Positions 18,781-21,468 of a DNA stretch of 21,468 nucleotides are shown in pieces. The DNA is from Sphacelaria rigidula (taxonomy: Eukaryota; Phaeophyceae; Sphacelariales). The notes under the pieces were generated by a model. The model was not told the origin of the DNA. It did no database searches and was given only the letters and a program-made list of their open reading frames with translations. Both the position numbers and the translations under genes were made by a program. Location of the stretch: NCBI GenBank assembly GCA_964200075.2, contig CAXNAA020000420.1:1-21468 (forward strand), given 5' to 3'. How positions within the stretch are numbered: the first letter of the stretch is position 1; each line of letters begins with the position of its first letter.

Positions 18781-19480
18781 AGCTCCGCCTTGGGACGCAT
18801 CACGGATCCCACCGAAGACGTTGTATATTTCATGAGCAGGAACGGTCATAGCGGAATCTATACACCACTCTTAATGAACCACAACTCGGCACTTGGCATC
18901 GATGGGCTGACTACAGCTCACGCTTCTGTACTAGGCAGTATGCCACCACAATCGTTCCGTTCAGTTTGGAGTGGAGCTAGTACAAACCCGAGTGGGTATG
19001 ATCACTTCCGTGTAATTGGTCATCGAATGATTTTTGCTGAAAGTGTAAACCTGTCTTGTATTGACTTCGTCTTCCCGGTTCAAGTACGAGATCCCATCTC
19101 GAGTAGAACCCGGGGGCGACGGGTGGCCGATACAGCCGCGACCCTGGCAGCCTTTGGGCCGGAATTTACCATCCCGACCCCATCCCTGTGCCCGATACTT
19201 TCCTTGCGCCCCCTCAACCAAGACGCAAGATCCCCAGAATATCGACCCCATCCACGGCACCCGTGCCTCCCGTAGCCAAAGTCTCGGCTTTACCCGCCTT
19301 CTCCGGTGATGTTGTACCCACGGGTGCCTCATCATCCGATGCGCTAGTCGACGTAGGAATCGAAGGCAACGTTCCGCTTGAAGATACACCAACGGATTCC
19401 CCCGCCCATGATCCAAATATCCCTTATTTTAGTCAACATCGCTGTGACACGAACCCCTTCATTTTGAACAAACCGTCGGA
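18781..19480 (+). pseudogene. Gypsy RNase H-integrase spacer
   Basis: Open stretches in frame 1 (to 19275) and frame 3 (from 19188) are rich in Pro, Ser and Asp and have no recognised domain. Length and position fit a polyprotein linker between RNase H and integrase. Its content is not informative on its own. Confidence 0.5.
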
Positions 19481-20005
19481 TAGTGTATTTCAGGAACGTT
19501 TGACCCTTTTCTCTCACGCCGATTGGGCCAGGGAACAACGAGCTGAACCTCCTTGTCGAGCAGCTATGCATTATCTATCCAAAGGTTGCCCGTCTCCTTT
19601 TCAGCAGCTGAATTCCTCTTGCCCGTTGGGAAATACAAAGCCCCCACAGAGGATGAAGTTATTGGACTATCGCGAAAAGGTATTCTTTATACGGATGACG
19701 ATGGCATTATTTCTTTAGTCCGCCGGCCCACGGCGCCCCTTCGTGTGGGGAAACGTACTAGTAAACATCCCTGTTGGTCAGGTGATGATCCCACACGAAG
19801 TTATGTGCCGATGCCGCAGCGACTATCGGTTCTCCATGGATGTAGTTCGCAAACATCGACACGTCTGGGAGTCGCTAGGACCTTCCAGATGCTTGAGCGT
19901 TTGTATTGGTGAATTTGTGTAGATCAGCGTGTACGGTGGGGGGTGAGGCGTTGTCTTTTGTGTCCGGCGCGCCAAACTTCGCGCCAAACGGTTCAATGAC
20001 CAGTT
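19481..20005 (+). pseudogene. IN: Gypsy integrase zinc-binding region
   Basis: SHADWAREQRAEPPCRAAMHYL (frame 3; the internal words match the stretch before many gypsy integrases) leads into frame 2 with KGILYTDDDGIISLVRRP. LHGCSSQTSTRLGVARTFQM follows, where the second zinc-binding histidine appears replaced by arginine, and then LERLYW and a TGA near 19910. The same frame continues with RRCLLCPARQTSRQ, the CxxC half of the HHCC finger. So the finger is incomplete and interrupted. Confidence 0.8.
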
Positions 20006-20500
20006 ATTTCCATGCCACTAACCAACGGGCCTGGTGAAGCAGTCTCATGGGATTACCTTGGTCCGTTGCCTCTTTCTGATGGTGGTAACAAGTACACCTT
20101 GTTTACGGATCGGTTTAGTCGACACGCGGTGATGCATACTGTTTCGGAAATCAACTACAGTGCGGCAAGCACAGCCAACGTCCTTGTGTACAAATACATT
20201 CCACAATGGGGGTGTACCCAAACGATTCTTGTCCGATAACGTCCCACATTTCGCCGGCAGCGTTCCTGTCGCGATCAGTAACCTCCTGGGTGACCATCGC
20301 ATTTTTACTAGCTCCTACCATCCGTCCACAAACGGTGGGACTGGACGAGTGAATCATATGATGGCTCAACTGCTCACAGCGGTAACCAACGAACGAGAAA
20401 CGGACCGAGACTTGCACTCGCCCCTGATTCAGATGAACTACAATAATTCGGTCAGTGGCGTCACGGGATTGGCTCCCAATGAAGTTCATATTAGGTCGTA
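20006..20500 (+). pseudogene. IN: Gypsy integrase DDE core
   Basis: SWDYLGPLPLSDGGNKYTLF and TDRFSRHAVM carry the first catalytic aspartate (frame 2). After a frameshift near 20200, frame 3 gives FLSDNVPHFAGS with the second aspartate (codon 20235-20237). It then gives YHPSTNGGTGRVNHMM, in which the expected third catalytic residue, glutamate, is glycine (GGA at 20343-20345). LAPNEVHI closes the core. The triad is therefore broken as well as the frame. Confidence 0.9.
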
Positions 20501-21215
20501 TGCCCAGGTTGTCACTGACGGTGTTCGTAAGGAAACCTTCCGGAGGCCATCAAAGTTTGGATCGCGATATTGCGGAGTACCATATTTCTGTTCGTAATCG
20601 TCTTCGTCTTGCATATGATGTGGACCGTGAGCAAAACCAAGTCAATGCAGCGAAAGTTGCCGGGGCAAACACTGCTTTGGATGATGCGTTGAACAACCGT
20701 CCGGTGTGAAAGGTAGACCAAGGGGGTGTACAACGATGTGAAAACCGTTACTCAAGGGGCTAGCTCCAAAACAATTTCGTTGGATAAGGTGTTGAAGTCG
20801 AAACTATCCTTGAATTGAACTGGTCCTTGGAAACTCTTCGCTGTTGGGCCGTGTGATACCGCACCTGACAATAGTCCGATAGGCGTGAAAGTTTTGGATT
20901 TGAATTTTCCCATGGATGAACCTGGCATCAAACCCAAAAACCGAGTTTCGATGCTCAGGTGTAAACCGTCTCTGCTCCCACATGATACAACAGACATGCC
21001 CGAACAATTGCCAATGAGTCTCAGCCAGTACGTGTTGACCAACTGAGCGGCCAAAGCTCCGCCGTATCACATGACGGTTGAACCATCAATTAGTCTGAGG
21101 TCGAGGAGGTAAAATAGCGGTTATGTACCAGACACACTGGAAAGGTATTGTGCGTGTTACGTGGGAACGGGAAGTTGATTTGCGCCACTTTCGAGGAGAA
21201 ATACTGCTATTTGGC
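20501..21215 (+). pseudogene. Gypsy integrase C-terminus with chromodomain-like tail
   Basis: Frame 1 gives QSLDRDIAEYHISVRNRLRL and ends with TGA at 20707. Frame 2 from about 20738 continues with LNFPMDEPGIKPKNRVSMLR and LLPHDTTDMPEQLPMSLSQY, interrupted by TGA codons. Frame 3 from about 21120 reads VMYQTHWKGIVRVTWEREVD, and the WKG...TWERE spacing resembles the core of a chromodomain, as found at the end of chromoviral integrases. The chromodomain reading is tentative because only about 30 residues remain. Minus-strand open frames at 20752-21070 are shadows of this. Confidence 0.65.
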
Positions 21216-21399
21216 GGATTTTGAGGGGTCCCGGGTCATCGAGAAAATGAATGAAGTATGAGTTGTCCACTGCAGAATCAATCAAGTGGAATTTTTCCCG
21301 GCCACAACCGTGAATCCATTGCTTTGTACCAAAAATACGCGTCTTCGGGCAAACGCTTCTCACAAAAATAGTTCAAGTATTGCGAACTAGAAACAACAC
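21216..21399. other. Unassigned tail after the gypsy relic
   Basis: A few more codons of the polyprotein may continue here. No polypurine tract plus TG start of a 3' LTR was found. Confidence 0.4.
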
Positions 21400-21407
21400 T
21401 ATTATTA

Positions 21408-21468
<61 letters not shown>
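21400..21468. repeat. (TTA)n microsatellite at the window end
   Basis: A nearly pure ATT/TTA run with one interruption near 21410 continues to the last base, so its true length is unknown. Confidence 0.95.

Larger units (their letters stand above)
15179..21215 (+). mobile_element. Decayed Ty3/gypsy-type retrotransposon (no LTR identified)
   Basis: Protease, RT, RNase H, integrase and a chromodomain-like tail follow in order on the plus strand. RT/RNase H before integrase is the Ty3/gypsy (Metaviridae-type) arrangement. The coding sequence switches among all three frames and carries many stops, so this copy is clearly more degraded than the copia element. Neither LTR was recognised: the 5' boundary is uncertain, and the 3' LTR may lie past the window or be deleted. 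Confidence 0.9.

Noticed and set aside
20752-21070. Minus-strand genes of about 90-100 codons
   Set aside because: The plus strand at the same place carries recognisable gypsy polyprotein sequence, so these are shadows.

Overview
The window is repeat-rich, gene-poor eukaryotic DNA. Retrotransposons with eukaryotic LTR architecture, a eukaryotic-type protein kinase relic, layered satellites and a 9-base assembly gap all point to a nuclear genome. The style of the kinase C-lobe and of the two pol lineages is reminiscent of brown algae or other stramenopiles. That placement is an inference from memory of such families and could not be tested here. I see no intact host gene. Every recognisable coding stretch is broken.

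Layout. 1-1272: unassigned flank with a short GATT microsatellite. 1278-7639: an almost complete but dead Ty1/copia retrotransposon with two LTRs about 94% identical, a near-perfect 5-bp target duplication, and the order gag, protease, integrase, reverse transcriptase, RNase H. Its gag is interrupted by a roughly 330-bp element with long terminal inverted repeats. A second copy of that element lies in the opposite orientation at 9652-9970. 7870-9200: a two-tier satellite of about 62/48-bp subunits arranged in a 548-bp higher-order repeat. 10038-10495: a small tandem repeat. 11840-12350, minus strand: a kinase pseudogene with a 12-bp minisatellite in its activation segment. 13246-14141 and 14505-14705: an unusual array in which the palindrome CAATATATATTG recurs every 42-43 bp, with a second CAATATG box fixed 18 bp downstream and otherwise almost unconserved spacers. 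About 15179-21215: a heavily mutated Ty3/gypsy-type pol region in the order protease, RT, RNase H, integrase, chromodomain-like tail, with no LTR found. 21400-21468: a TTA microsatellite running off the end.

Nothing here forms an operon or pathway. The window reads as a graveyard in which elements of different ages are nested: an older gypsy copy, a younger copia copy, and a TIR element inserted into the copia copy after it arrived. The phased AT-palindrome array and the unnamed TIR element are the two items most likely to be undescribed.
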